A stretch of DNA of 36,989 bases, from positions 1 to 36,989 of the forward strand of contig JAVVEZ010000031.1 of assembly GCA_032250895.1 (NCBI GenBank), given 5' to 3'. This DNA comes from JAVVEZ01 sp032250895 (lineage in GTDB: Bacteria; Pseudomonadota; Gammaproteobacteria; Pseudomonadales; Pseudohongiellaceae). Numbering within the stretch: the stretch's first letter is position 1; each line of letters begins with the position of its first letter. Positions 15,092 to 24,698 of this stretch are shown in pieces. The notes under the pieces were generated by a model. That model searched no databases, was not told the DNA's origin, and was given only the letters and a program-made list of their open reading frames with translations. The position numbers were made by a program, and so were the translations under genes.

Positions 15092-17545
15092 ATGACCACG
15101 CAGTCCACTGAAAAACCCTCCGAACAAAGCGCCGGGCACCGGGACCCTGTATGCCACATGGTGGTGAGCCCTGCGTCCAGGCACCGGCATGTGCATGAAG
15201 ACAAGCCTTATTATTTTTGCAGCGAGCACTGCCTGCATAGCTTCAAAGAGCATCCGCAGCACTATCTGTCCGGCGCCAACCCGCCCGCCGTGCAGGCCCC
15301 GCCCCAGATGCAGCAAAAAACCACGACCTACACCTGCCCCATGCATCCCGAAATCCAACAGCAGGGACCCGGCGACTGCCCCAAATGCGGCATGGCCCTG
15401 GAACCGATGGGCGTGCCGGCAGCAGCGCGTAAAACTGAATACACCTGCCCGATGCATCCAGAGGTGATACAGGATCACCCCGGCAACTGTCCCACCTGCG
15501 GCATGGCGCTGGAACCGAAGACCGTCAGCGTGGCCGCAGACAATGACGAGCTCAAGGTCATGCGTCGTCGCTTCTGGGTTTGCAGCGCCCTGGCGCTGCC
15601 GGTGTTTTTGCTGGCCATGAGCGCCGACCTGCTGCCCACCTGGCTACCGGCCTGGTTATCCATGCCACGGGTACAGTGGATAGAATTCACGCTCGCAACA
15701 CCTGTCGTGCTGTGGGGTGGCTGGCCCTTCTTCGTGCGCGGCTGGCAATCCCTGAAGACCTGGAACCTGAACATGTTCACACTGATCGCTCTGGGGGTCT
15801 CGGTCGCCTGGATCTACAGCGTCGTGGCCTTGCTGTGGCCGCAGATTTTTCCGCCGCTGATGCAAATGGAAGGCGGTCTGGTCGGCGTCTATTTTGAGGC
15901 CGCCGCCGTCATCACCGCGCTGGTGCTGCTGGGGCAGGTGCTGGAACTGGGCGCCCGCTCGCGCACCAATGCCGCGATTCAGATGCTGCTCAGCCTGGCC
16001 CCGAATCAGGCCCGCATCGTGCGTGCTGATGGCAAGGAAGAAGACATCGCACTGGAGCAGGTGCAGCATGATGACATCCTGCGGGTCCGCCCCGGCGAGA
16101 AGATTCCCGTGGACGGTACCGTGATCGAGGGTGAAAGTACGGTCGATGAATCCATGGTCACCGGCGAGCCCATGCCGGTGGCCAAGCTGAGCGGCGCAAA
16201 ACTCATTGGCGCCACCGTCAATGGCACGGGAAGTCTGTTGATGCGGGCGGAAAAGGTCGGCGCCGACACCCTGCTGGCGAAGATCGTCAACATGGTCTCC
16301 GAAGCCCAGCGCTCGCGGGCACCCATTCAAAAGGTCGCCGATACCGTGGCGGGTTATTTTGTTCCGGTGGTCGTCATCGTTGCCGCCCTGACCTTTGGCG
16401 TCTGGTGGTTGTGGGGGCCTGAACCACGCCTGGCGCACGGCATCATCAATGCGGTTGCCGTACTGATCATCGCCTGCCCCTGTGCGCTCGGGCTGGCCAC
16501 GCCCATTTCCATCATGGTGGGAACGGGACAGGGTGCTCTGGCCGGCGTCCTGATAAAAAATGCCGAAGCCCTGGAGATCATGGAAAAAGTCGATACGCTG
16601 GTGGTCGACAAGACCGGCACCCTGACCGAAGGCAAACCCCGGCTGGTCGGCGTGCAGGCGCAGGCCGGCTTCACTGAAGATGAGATTCTGCGCATGGCCG
16701 CCAGCCTCGAGCGTGGCAGCGAACACCCGCTGGCAGCCGCCATCGTACAGGGCGCGCAGGAGCGCGGAATCGAGCTGGTCAAGGCCGGCAATTTTCAGTC
16801 GGTCACCGGCAAAGGCGTCACCGGTGATGTGGCCGGCCATCGGGTCGCCGCCGGCAATGCCAAACTGCTGGAGAGCCTGGGTGTCGACGCCACCGAACTG
16901 TCGCGGCAAGCCGATCTGCAACGCGCCGAAGGCCGGACCGTGATGCTGCTGGTCATCGACGGCAAGGCCGCCGGGCTGATCAGCGTGGCCGATCCGATCA
17001 AGGCCTCGACAGCCGAAGCCATCCGCGAATTGCATGCCGAGGGCATCATGATCGTCATGCTGACCGGCGACAGCCGTACCACCGCGCAGGCCGTTGCCGC
17101 CCAACTGGGCATCGATCAGATCCATGCCGAAGTCCTGCCCGAGCAGAAAGCCGAGTTGCTCAAGCAGCTACAGGCTGAAGGCCGGATCGTCGCGATGGCC
17201 GGCGACGGCATCAATGATGCCCCCGCCCTGGCCCAGGCCCAGGTCGGCATTGCCATGGGCACGGGCACCGATGTCGCCATCGAAAGTGCCGGCGTGACCC
17301 TGGTCAAAGGCGATCTGCGCGGCATCGTCCGGGCCATTCGCCTGAGCCGCGCCACCATGCGCAATATCCGGCAGAACCTGTTCTTTGCTTTCATCTACAA
17401 CAGCGCGGGGATTCCCATTGCGGCAGGCGTATTGTATCCCCTGTTCGGCCTGCTGCTGTCGCCCATGATCGCCGCTGCCGCGATGAGTTTCAGCTCGGTT
17501 TCCGTGATCAGCAATGCCCTGCGACTGAAGCGGGTGGCCTTGTAA
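15092..17545 (+). CDS. copA: Copper-translocating P1B-type ATPase with YHS and two heavy-metal-binding domains
   Basis: 817 residues. ATG 15092 is chosen for its GGGGAGA ribosome site (15077-15083); the longer frame from 15038 lacks one. The N-terminus has a YHS-type metal domain (DPVCHMVV, then FCSEHCLHSF), followed by two copies of the YTCPMHPE...CxxCGMALEP domain, near residues 87-115 and 120-150. There is no classical HMA CxxC domain. The core has TGEP, the transmembrane CPC motif (IACPCALGLATP, near 462), the phosphorylation site DKTGT (near 504), the SEHPL motif and the hinge GDGINDAPAL. It exports Cu+ (or Ag+) from the cytoplasm. The following gene starts one base after the stop. Confidence 0.92.
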   Translation: MTTQSTEKPSEQSAGHRDPVCHMVVSPASRHRHVHEDKPYYFCSEHCLHSFKEHPQHYLSGANPPAVQAPPQMQQKTTTYTCPMHPEIQQQGPGDCPKCGMALEPMGVPAAARKTEYTCPMHPEVIQDHPGNCPTCGMALEPKTVSVAADNDELKVMRRRFWVCSALALPVFLLAMSADLLPTWLPAWLSMPRVQWIEFTLATPVVLWGGWPFFVRGWQSLKTWNLNMFTLIALGVSVAWIYSVVALLWPQIFPPLMQMEGGLVGVYFEAAAVITALVLLGQVLELGARSRTNAAIQMLLSLAPNQARIVRADGKEEDIALEQVQHDDILRVRPGEKIPVDGTVIEGESTVDESMVTGEPMPVAKLSGAKLIGATVNGTGSLLMRAEKVGADTLLAKIVNMVSEAQRSRAPIQKVADTVAGYFVPVVVIVAALTFGVWWLWGPEPRLAHGIINAVAVLIIACPCALGLATPISIMVGTGQGALAGVLIKNAEALEIMEKVDTLVVDKTGTLTEGKPRLVGVQAQAGFTEDEILRMAASLERGSEHPLAAAIVQGAQERGIELVKAGNFQSVTGKGVTGDVAGHRVAAGNAKLLESLGVDATELSRQADLQRAEGRTVMLLVIDGKAAGLISVADPIKASTAEAIRELHAEGIMIVMLTGDSRTTAQAVAAQLGIDQIHAEVLPEQKAELLKQLQAEGRIVAMAGDGINDAPALAQAQVGIAMGTGTDVAIESAGVTLVKGDLRGIVRAIRLSRATMRNIRQNLFFAFIYNSAGIPIAAGVLYPLFGLLLSPMIAAAAMSFSSVSVISNALRLKRVAL

Positions 17546-17546
17546 C

Positions 17547-19673
17547 ATGATGCGTCTTCCCGTTACGATTCTGGCCAGTCTCTTCGCCCTCGGTCACCTC
17601 ATGGTCTCCACCCCCAGCCAGGCACAAAATCCGGCATCTGTTCCCGGTGCAGACGATCCCTGGCTGTGGCTGGAAGAGGTGGACTCGGAACGTTCCCTGG
17701 ACTGGGTCAGGGCAAGAAATGCGGTCAGCCAGGCCGAACTGGAAGCCGATCCGCGCTTTGCCGACATCCGTCAGCGCCTGTTGGGCATTCTGGATTCGGA
17801 TGCCCGTATCCCCTATGTCAGCAGGCAAGGCGAGTGGTTCTACAACTTCTGGCGTGATGAGCGTCATCCCCGGGGTCTCTGGCGCCGCACCAGCCTGGCT
17901 GAATACCGCCAGGCTGAACCCCAGTGGGAAACGGTGCTGGATCTCGATGCCCTGGCGGCCCGGGAACACGAAAACTGGGTATGGAGTGGCGCCATCTTTC
18001 TAAAACCCGATTACGATCGCGCTCTGCTGCAACTGTCACGGGGAGGCGCCGATGCCACGGTGGTCCGCGAATTCGACCTGAACACGGGCAACTTTGTCGA
18101 AGGCGGTTTTGCCCTGCCCGAGGCCAAGAGCGACCTGTCCTGGATCGACAAGGATACTCTTTACGTCGGCACCGATTTCGGCCCAGGCTCCCAGACCGAC
18201 TCCGGCTATTCCCGGATTGCCAAACGCTGGCGGCGGGGCACGGCCCTGAACGCGGCCGAAACGGTTTTTGAGGGGCTCGACAGTGATGTCTGGGCCGGCG
18301 CCTATCTGGAACACGACCACGGTCTGATCTACGAATTTGCCGCCACTGCGCCCACATTTTTCACCAGCCGCCTGTTCCTGCGTCAGGACAATGACTGGGT
18401 GGCACTGGCAAAGCCCGATGATGCGGAAGCCGCCACCTTGGGCGAACAGCTGCTGATCCGGCTCAAGAGCGAGTGGTCTGTGGGAGAGCACAGCTATCCC
18501 GCCGGCGCGCTGCTGGCCATCGATTTCAAGGCCTTCATGGCCGGCCGGCGGGACTTTGCCGTACTCTTCACACCATCCCCGCGCACGGCCCTCGACAGCT
18601 TTGTCACTACCCGCAATTACCTGATCACCAATGTCCTCGACAATGTCCGCAACAGGCTCTATGCCCATCGCCTCGACGCCGGCGGCTGGACCCGCACGGA
18701 ACTGCCGACACCGGGCGTGGGCACGGCCAGTGTCAGTGCCCTCGATGCCGATCACAGCGACGACTACTTCCTGACCTTCTCCGGCTTTTTGCGTCCCACC
18801 AGCCTTTTCCTGGCCTCCGTTGCCAATCCGGAACCGGTTTTATTGAAAAGCCTGCCGGCTTTTTTCAGCACGCAGGGGATGCAGGTCGAACAGCACGAGG
18901 CCGTGTCAAAGGACGGCACCCAGGTGCCCTATTTCGTGGTGAGCCGTGAAGACCTGCGAGCGGACGGCAGCAATCCCACCCTGCTCTATGGCTACGGCGG
19001 CTTCGAGGTTTCCATGACTCCATCCTACTCGGCCACGGTCGGCGCGGCCTGGCTGGAACGGGGCGGGGTCTATGTGCTGGCCAATATTCGCGGCGGCGGT
19101 GAATTCGGTCCCGCCTGGCACAATGCCGCCCGCCGTGAACACCGGCAGCGCGCCTACGATGATTTTATCGCCATTGCCGAAGACCTGATGGCCCGCGGCA
19201 TCACCAGCCCTGCCCATCTGGGGATTCAGGGCGGCTCCAACGGCGGCCTGCTGATGGGGGTCATGCTGACCCAGCGCCCGGAACTCTTCGGTGCCGTCGT
19301 GTCCCAGGTGCCCCTGCTGGATATGCGGCGTTACAACAGGCTGCTGGCCGGCGCCAGTTGGATGGATGAATATGGCAACCCCGACATTCCGGAGGACTGG
19401 GCCTTCATCCGGACGTATTCACCCTACCAGAATGTAGGGGCGGACATCCACTACCCCCGCGTGCTGTTCACCACCTCCACCCGTGATGACCGCGTCCACC
19501 CGGCCCACGCCCGCAAGATGGTCGCACGTATGCTGGAACAGGGTCATGATGTCCTGTATTACGAGAATATCGAAGGGGGGCATGGCGGTGCGGCCAACAA
19601 TCAACAGGCTGCCTACATGAGCGCGCTGGCCTATACCTTTTTGTGGCGGCAGCTCCGGGAAAGCCCTGAATAA
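17547..19673 (+). CDS. Secreted prolyl oligopeptidase, family S9A
   Basis: 708 residues with a signal peptide (LPVTILASLFALGHLMVSTPSQAQ), so periplasmic or exported. The N-terminal beta-propeller part has DPWLWLEEVDSERSLDWVRARN, typical of S9A. The catalytic domain shows the nucleophile Ser564 in GGSNGGLL, the Asp in TRDDRVHP near 647 and the His in EGGHGG near 683. It cleaves peptides after proline, mainly small ones. The ATG at 17547 lies one base past the stop of the copper ATPase; a second ATG follows directly. Such spacing suggests a shared transcript, which is an unusual pairing. The class is firm, with no known link to copper export. Confidence 0.93.
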   Translation: MMRLPVTILASLFALGHLMVSTPSQAQNPASVPGADDPWLWLEEVDSERSLDWVRARNAVSQAELEADPRFADIRQRLLGILDSDARIPYVSRQGEWFYNFWRDERHPRGLWRRTSLAEYRQAEPQWETVLDLDALAAREHENWVWSGAIFLKPDYDRALLQLSRGGADATVVREFDLNTGNFVEGGFALPEAKSDLSWIDKDTLYVGTDFGPGSQTDSGYSRIAKRWRRGTALNAAETVFEGLDSDVWAGAYLEHDHGLIYEFAATAPTFFTSRLFLRQDNDWVALAKPDDAEAATLGEQLLIRLKSEWSVGEHSYPAGALLAIDFKAFMAGRRDFAVLFTPSPRTALDSFVTTRNYLITNVLDNVRNRLYAHRLDAGGWTRTELPTPGVGTASVSALDADHSDDYFLTFSGFLRPTSLFLASVANPEPVLLKSLPAFFSTQGMQVEQHEAVSKDGTQVPYFVVSREDLRADGSNPTLLYGYGGFEVSMTPSYSATVGAAWLERGGVYVLANIRGGGEFGPAWHNAARREHRQRAYDDFIAIAEDLMARGITSPAHLGIQGGSNGGLLMGVMLTQRPELFGAVVSQVPLLDMRRYNRLLAGASWMDEYGNPDIPEDWAFIRTYSPYQNVGADIHYPRVLFTTSTRDDRVHPAHARKMVARMLEQGHDVLYYENIEGGHGGAANNQQAAYMSALAYTFLWRQLRESPE

Positions 19674-19707
19674 GGGCTGCGTCTCTATCGGAGCCGATCC
19701 CTGTTAC

Positions 19708-20319
19708 TCAAAGCAGCTTGATCCACCTCTCGATGCCCTTCAGAATCATGTCCACGGCGAAGGAACCCGTGAACAATGCCGTGATTCTGCCCGCGATTTC
19801 CACGTAGCGCTCCACATAGCGTTCATGGCGCGTCTGCACATAGTCATGCACTTTCTTGAACAGAATCATCGCCGCGATAGCGGCGGCAAGCCCCAGGGCA
19901 ATGGCCAGGGCGGCCTGTACGATGCCCAGTTCCGTGCCGGCTATCACGCTGGCGCTGATGGTGCCGGGCCCCACGATGAAGGGCATGGCGATCGCGCCGA
20001 CAATCTCCCTGGACTGTGGATTGATGGCGGCAACCGGCGGGCCGATACCCAAAATCAGACGAGTGCCGATGATCAGAAAGGTCAGGCCGCCAAAAATCAT
20101 GAAGGCCAGAAAACGTATCTGCAGGACACTGTCGAAAATCACTTCGCCAAGCCAGGCAAACAGAAAGAAGATGAGGTAACTGATCAAACCCGCCCGCACC
20201 ATGAGTCTTGTAAATGACCCCAGGTCGACACCCTTCACCAGGGTGATCAGATAAATGCTCATGATAAAGGGATTGAGCAGGACGAAGATCAACAACAGCG
20301 ATTGACTGAATAACTCCAT
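19708..20319 (-). CDS. MarC-family integral membrane protein
   Basis: 203 residues with six predicted membrane helices: LLLIFVLLNPFIMSIYLITL, LISYLIFFLFAWLG, IRFLAFMIFGGLTFLIIG and so on. The PFIVGPGTIS motif in the middle (near 112-121) and the NPF near the N-terminus are hallmarks of MarC/UPF0056. The family is of unknown function, and the old link to multiple antibiotic resistance was not upheld. It is convergent with the prolyl oligopeptidase and 34 bases from it. It stands alone. Confidence 0.9.
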   Translation of the reverse strand: MELFSQSLLLIFVLLNPFIMSIYLITLVKGVDLGSFTRLMVRAGLISYLIFFLFAWLGEVIFDSVLQIRFLAFMIFGGLTFLIIGTRLILGIGPPVAAINPQSREIVGAIAMPFIVGPGTISASVIAGTELGIVQAALAIALGLAAAIAAMILFKKVHDYVQTRHERYVERYVEIAGRITALFTGSFAVDMILKGIERWIKLL

Positions 20320-20444
20320 GGCAGCTTTTGGGTTCCATGCCGTGACAACAGATTTTGCGAGTGCAACAGTCTACCCACTGAAGCAGTGAATTGCCATTGT
20401 CTGTCCGGACAGACCGGCGCCGATATCCCGCCGCCGCAGTGGCA

Positions 20445-21920
20445 TCATCGGCTCCTGGACAGGGAAAGTCTGCGCCAACCCATAATCACTGAGGTCACGG
20501 AAAATCCGAGACCAACAAGGCAGAGCAGAATCACAAGCACATCCCATAAGGGCCGGCGTGCCAGCAGAAAGGGAAAATCCAGGCTGTGCAGCCCGTTGTA
20601 GAGCCAGCGCTCCATCCGGGTTGCGGTGGTAAAACGACTGACCACGATACCGGTGGCAAGATCGATGTAGTACCCGGTGGCCTCGGCATCGTCGAATGTC
20701 GCGCGCATGACCGGCAGAGGCCGGTAGCGCTGGTGGCGGGAATAATAATAGTCATCGTATTCAGTCAGCACATCCCGTGCCGTCACTGTCGCCATCGGCA
20801 GCAGGGCAGGAATGGCCCGCGTTATCCTGTCTCGCAAAATCGCCGCCGGTGCGGCCATCCCCGTGCCGTCGAACACCACCTGCCGGAGCTTGGCGGCCCG
20901 GGTCAATACCAGATGGCCCTGACCGCCCAGCTGTTCCCAGCTGACTTCCTTGACAGTGCCGAGAGCCTGCAAATTCAGGGGGGGAAAGTTCCGGAGATTG
21001 CCGGGATTGCCGCCGGTATAGCGCTTTATTTGCTCTGCCGCAGAGCTTTCCCCGGCAAAAATCCCCCAGGGTCCCATGGACATCAGACCGCTGAACAAAA
21101 AGGTGAAGACAAACACCAGGCAGCCCAGCCCCAGCAGATGATGCCACTTGTCTATGCCCCGGTAGGGTGACAGAGGCTGTCCCTGATGGCGTTTTTTCAA
21201 GCGGATGCGCATGAATCCGATGATGCCGCCGGTGACCACCGACACCAACCCCGCCAGCGCAAGATAGATGATCACCTCGGTCCAGAGTCCGGCGTGACGC
21301 CGCAACTGCAGCGGGTAGATCCAGTGGATGGTGGACCCCAGCCAGTTCCAAAAACGCTCGTGCCTGTTGGTATCCCGCACGATCTGCCCGCTGCGGCTGG
21401 AAACATAGAGCACGGTGCCATCCGCATCGCCGACCTGCACCCGGTACAGCGGGCGGTCGCCATCCAGCGCGGAAGAGATGGTCCATTGATCCATGTCGAT
21501 TTTTTGCGCATGGATCGGCACTGCTGCGGCCATGGCATAGCCGGAATGAAGCACCGCTGCCGCCGCCTGCTGCGCGTTCAGACCCTTCAAAATCTCTCCG
21601 TTGTCGGCAAACACCGTGGTCAGCGTGCCGCCCTGATCCCGGACCTGGTAGGCCGGGCGCCCCAATACGCTACTCAGTCTGAGTGCGGCCAGCGGCTTTC
21701 CGTTCCGCGTCTGTGCCCGTGCCGCCGCCTCCACCGGATCCAGCTTGATCCTGTCCGTTACCAGCGCCGGCAGCAGCGCAATACGCTCCGCTTCGGTGAG
21801 TTCCGGATACTCCACATACATCATGATGATGCCGGAAGCGAACCAAAGCATCAGCAACAGACACATGGCCACGCCAAACCAGCGGTGGACCAGCAACAGG
21901 TAGCGCTTTATCCGCTTCAT
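20445..21920 (-). CDS. PepSY-associated membrane protein, iron-uptake type
   Basis: 491 residues starting with ATG 21920, which overlaps the receptor stop (TGATG); a GTG one codon upstream is an alternative start. The N-terminal helix (LLLVHRWFGVAMCLLLMLWFASGIIMMY) carries the conserved HRWxG of the PepSY_TM family. Further helices lie near 205-235 (AGLWTEVIIYLALAGLVSVVTGGIIGF), near 275 (GLGCLVFVFTFLFSGLMSMGPWG) and at the C-terminus (LWDVLVILLCLVGLGFSVTSVIMGW). PepSY_TM proteins such as PiuB and FpvG often sit beside siderophore receptors; FpvG is linked to iron release from ferripyoverdine. The overlap with a TonB receptor gene supports a similar role. No heme ligands were examined in detail. 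Confidence 0.85.
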   Translation of the reverse strand: MKRIKRYLLLVHRWFGVAMCLLLMLWFASGIIMMYVEYPELTEAERIALLPALVTDRIKLDPVEAAARAQTRNGKPLAALRLSSVLGRPAYQVRDQGGTLTTVFADNGEILKGLNAQQAAAAVLHSGYAMAAAVPIHAQKIDMDQWTISSALDGDRPLYRVQVGDADGTVLYVSSRSGQIVRDTNRHERFWNWLGSTIHWIYPLQLRRHAGLWTEVIIYLALAGLVSVVTGGIIGFMRIRLKKRHQGQPLSPYRGIDKWHHLLGLGCLVFVFTFLFSGLMSMGPWGIFAGESSAAEQIKRYTGGNPGNLRNFPPLNLQALGTVKEVSWEQLGGQGHLVLTRAAKLRQVVFDGTGMAAPAAILRDRITRAIPALLPMATVTARDVLTEYDDYYYSRHQRYRPLPVMRATFDDAEATGYYIDLATGIVVSRFTTATRMERWLYNGLHSLDFPFLLARRPLWDVLVILLCLVGLGFSVTSVIMGWRRLSLSRSR

Positions 21921-24136
21921 CACAATGAATAACGCAGGCTGACTTCATAGGCCCGGGGATCACCAAAAATCCACTGGTTCGGTGCATACTGAGACAGCAC
22001 GTAGTCTTTCTCATCCGTCAGGTTACGAACTCGCATGATGATGTTGACGGTGTCCGTAGGTTGCCAACTGACACTGGCATCGAACACAGTGTAAGAGGGC
22101 AGGGTCTGGGTATTTTCATTGTCGCCGAAGCGCTTGTCCACATAGCGCAACCCGGCCCCCAGCTGCCACTGCGGGATTGGCGTCCAGTTCACCCAGAGAT
22201 TGGCTGTTTTTTCCGGCACGTTGTTGGGCTCGTTGCCCGCCAGCGAAACGCCCCCGGAGAAGAACTCGTCGAATTTGGCGTCGATCACAGCGGCGTTGAC
22301 ATCGATGCTGAGGCTGTCGAGCGGATTGGCGCGGAACGTGAACTCCACGCCGGTCGAACTTTGCTGTCCTATCTGTTCGGTGATGACCGAACCGGGTCTG
22401 CGGGTGAGCATGTCCTCCTTTTCGATATCGAAATAGGCCAGTGTGTATTCGGCCCTGCCCGACAGAATCTGCTGTTTCATTCCGATTTCATACTGTCTGC
22501 CGGTGCTTAGATCAAAATCCTTGTTGGCCGCACTGATGGAAATGGGCGAGGTTACCGGATCGGCGGCGGTGCTGGTTTGCGCATACACGCTGAAAGTCTC
22601 GAAGGGTTGATAGACCACACCCGCGCGCCAGGTGAACTTGTTGAAGCCCGTTTTGAATTCCGACGCCGGGCTGCTGCCGATGGGGAAGTCAAAACGCTTG
22701 AAATCAAAGTTGTCGTAACGGCCGCCAAAGACCACACTCAGGGTCTCGGTGAGCTGGAGCACATCATCAAAGAACAAGGCATATTGCGTGCTGTCGGTCG
22801 TGTAATCCAGCACCGTCGGGATCTCGGTGGGCACCCTGCCGGGGTCGAAGCCAAACACCGGCACGCTGTCGGCGACATCGAAGCCTCCGGTGGCAAAGTT
22901 GTTGTGGTAATTCAGATCCACGACATTGATTTCCGCGCCCAGGGTCAACTTGTTGCTCATGCCTGCCAGTTCCGTGTCCAGCAGAAAATCGCTGCGGCTG
23001 CCGAACTGTTCCTGATCGTGAATGATACTCAGGAAGAAAGCCCGGTCGATCCGCCTGCTGTCATTGTTGTGGGTAAATTCCTCGATATTCTGCCATTTGC
23101 GTTTCGCATCGATGTAATAGCTATCGTTCCTGAAGGTGAGCGCAGGTGTCAACTGCCATTCGGTGTGCACTCGCGCCCACAGATCCTTGTAACGGGCAAA
23201 AGCATCTTCAAAATTGAAATTTTGCCTGCGTAAGGAAGTACTGGCCTGGCCATCGATCAGGGGCGTGCCAAAGAAAGGCGCAGCGTCGATATCGGCGTAA
23301 TCCACACTGAATTTCATGCTGAATTCCTCGGATGGCCGGAACAGCAGGGAACCCGCCAGGACTTCCCGTTTCTCATCCGCCCGGTCGGCAAAGCCATCCT
23401 CGTCATTGCGGGAGACATCCAGACGAAAAGCCCAGTCTTCGGAAATCTGCGCGCCACCGCCAAGAGCCACCCGGTTCATGCCGAAGCTGCCTCCGGCCAG
23501 CAGCAGATCGAAACTGCCGTCCCCGAAGACCGGGGCCTTGGGAATGTAGTTGATCGTGGTGCCCAGAGCTCCCACACCGTTGATGACCGAACCGGCGCCG
23601 CGCAAGACCTCGATTCGCTCCAGAGTCCAGGTGTCGGCAGGAAAGGTGACGGTGCCGGCCACGATATAGAGCCGGGTGCCGTCATAGGTATTGACCGTGG
23701 TGTCATGCCCGTTGAAGCCTCGGGATGACACGGACGTACCGCCATTGCCCGGATTGGCACTGGAGGAAATGCCGGCGGAGCGGGTGATGGCGTCCAGTGC
23801 GCCATAGTCTCCCTTGGCCGCAATTTCCTCCTTGCTGATCAGGTCCACGCTGGCCGGGGTATCGAAGGCGGACAGACCCAGGCGACCACCGGCACCATTG
23901 ATGGCGTTCAGGCGCAGGCTCCCCACACCCTGCCCAGTGACGATGATTTCCTCCACCTGTCCTTCAGCGGCAAACCCCGGCAGCGTGCTGATCAGCTCGG
24001 CCAGCACCACTGCCGTGACCAGGGATTTGTGGACGAACCCGCTGTCTCGCGGACCCGCCCGCCGGGAATACGGGACATCCCTGTCGTCCTGCCGGCTTCC
24101 CGCGCACGCTGTGATGTTCTGCCTGGCTGTTTTCAT
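21920..24136 (-). CDS. TonB-dependent siderophore receptor
   Basis: 738 residues. ATG 24136 is chosen for the GGGGGAG ribosome site 6 bases upstream; the frame stays open to 24253 but without support. An unusually long N-region of about 37 residues precedes the hydrophobic signal segment SLVTAVVLAELISTLPGFAAE. The TonB box is likely in EEIIVTGQG, followed by the plug domain (DTPASVDLISKEEI, DAITRSAGIS, SSRGFNGHDTT, LERIEVLRGAGSVINGVGALGTTINY) and a 22-strand barrel that ends SLRYSL, with Leu in place of the usual aromatic last residue. The pattern is that of siderophore receptors (FhuE/FpvA group). It imports a ferric siderophore across the outer membrane. Forms an operon with the PepSY protein. 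See the upstream palindromes at 24270-24312. Confidence 0.93.
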   Translation of the reverse strand: MKTARQNITACAGSRQDDRDVPYSRRAGPRDSGFVHKSLVTAVVLAELISTLPGFAAEGQVEEIIVTGQGVGSLRLNAINGAGGRLGLSAFDTPASVDLISKEEIAAKGDYGALDAITRSAGISSSANPGNGGTSVSSRGFNGHDTTVNTYDGTRLYIVAGTVTFPADTWTLERIEVLRGAGSVINGVGALGTTINYIPKAPVFGDGSFDLLLAGGSFGMNRVALGGGAQISEDWAFRLDVSRNDEDGFADRADEKREVLAGSLLFRPSEEFSMKFSVDYADIDAAPFFGTPLIDGQASTSLRRQNFNFEDAFARYKDLWARVHTEWQLTPALTFRNDSYYIDAKRKWQNIEEFTHNNDSRRIDRAFFLSIIHDQEQFGSRSDFLLDTELAGMSNKLTLGAEINVVDLNYHNNFATGGFDVADSVPVFGFDPGRVPTEIPTVLDYTTDSTQYALFFDDVLQLTETLSVVFGGRYDNFDFKRFDFPIGSSPASEFKTGFNKFTWRAGVVYQPFETFSVYAQTSTAADPVTSPISISAANKDFDLSTGRQYEIGMKQQILSGRAEYTLAYFDIEKEDMLTRRPGSVITEQIGQQSSTGVEFTFRANPLDSLSIDVNAAVIDAKFDEFFSGGVSLAGNEPNNVPEKTANLWVNWTPIPQWQLGAGLRYVDKRFGDNENTQTLPSYTVFDASVSWQPTDTVNIIMRVRNLTDEKDYVLSQYAPNQWIFGDPRAYEVSLRYSL

Positions 24137-24269
24137 CGTATGCTCCCCCTGCTTGCCATGATCTGATTTTGCCAGCGCTGATAGCACCGAATGCCCTTCC
24201 GACAGGTATCGGATCAGGGCTGACGAGGTGGGGAAGTATCCCGGACAAATCATCGGAACGCATTGTTTT

Positions 24270-24312
24270 AACCGTTATTGTTAACGGTTATTAACCGTGT
24301 GATTAACGTTAA
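24270..24312. promoter_or_regulatory. Cluster of GTTAAC/AACCGTTA palindromes upstream of the siderophore receptor
   Basis: Three linked palindromes in 43 bases: AACCGTTA-TTGT-TAACGGTT (24270-24289), ACGGTTA-T-TAACCGT (24284-24298) and TTAACGTTAA (24303-24312). They lie 134-176 bases before the receptor start at 24136. The half-site TTAACSG recurs on both strands. This does not resemble a Fur box. The arrangement looks like an operator array for one regulator, identity unknown. Confidence 0.6.
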
Positions 24313-24698
24313 AAATGCTTCCCGTGACACGAGTGAAAACAAAAGGGGGCAAGTAAAAAGAGAGGGCAAAAAAATACTTCCATCCAGCAGAAGCTCAGAG
24401 GAGATAGTCAGAAACTAGCGCCGGATGGAAGTAATACAGCTACGTTGAGCCGTACAAAGGGAGACAAGTGTTCTTGCCACGGTGAACAGCAATGCTGCTC
24501 AAATCCTTTCAGTTTACAGGACCATGTCCGAAGAGTTTTCTTTCAGCAGGAAGCCAAATATTTTAAAAATTGTTGTTCAGGACACCTTCGTAAATTCACC
24601 TTACCGTCATCCCCGCGCGTGTCCCGGCAAGGCATTGGCGTGGGCGGCAGATATGCCGGTTTTGGGCAGATGCCCTCCAGCAGCAGTCGGAGACAGCC
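24313..24698. other. Intergenic stretch with an 11-base inverted repeat and an extragenic repeat fragment
   Basis: No gene is supported in these 386 bases. An inverted repeat, TACTTCCATCC (24375-24385) and GGATGGAAGTA (24423-24433), has a 37-base loop; read on the minus strand it is followed by a seven-T run (24374-24368), so it may end the transcript of the BtuB-like receptor gene, whose stop is at 24699. At 24605-24618 the string CGTCATCCCCGCGC is shared with 31126-31139 and looks like part of a dispersed extragenic repeat. Confidence 0.5.

Noticed and set aside
15656..17125. A 489-codon minus-strand frame.
   Set aside because: It lies wholly inside the copper ATPase, which has all P-type motifs on the other strand.
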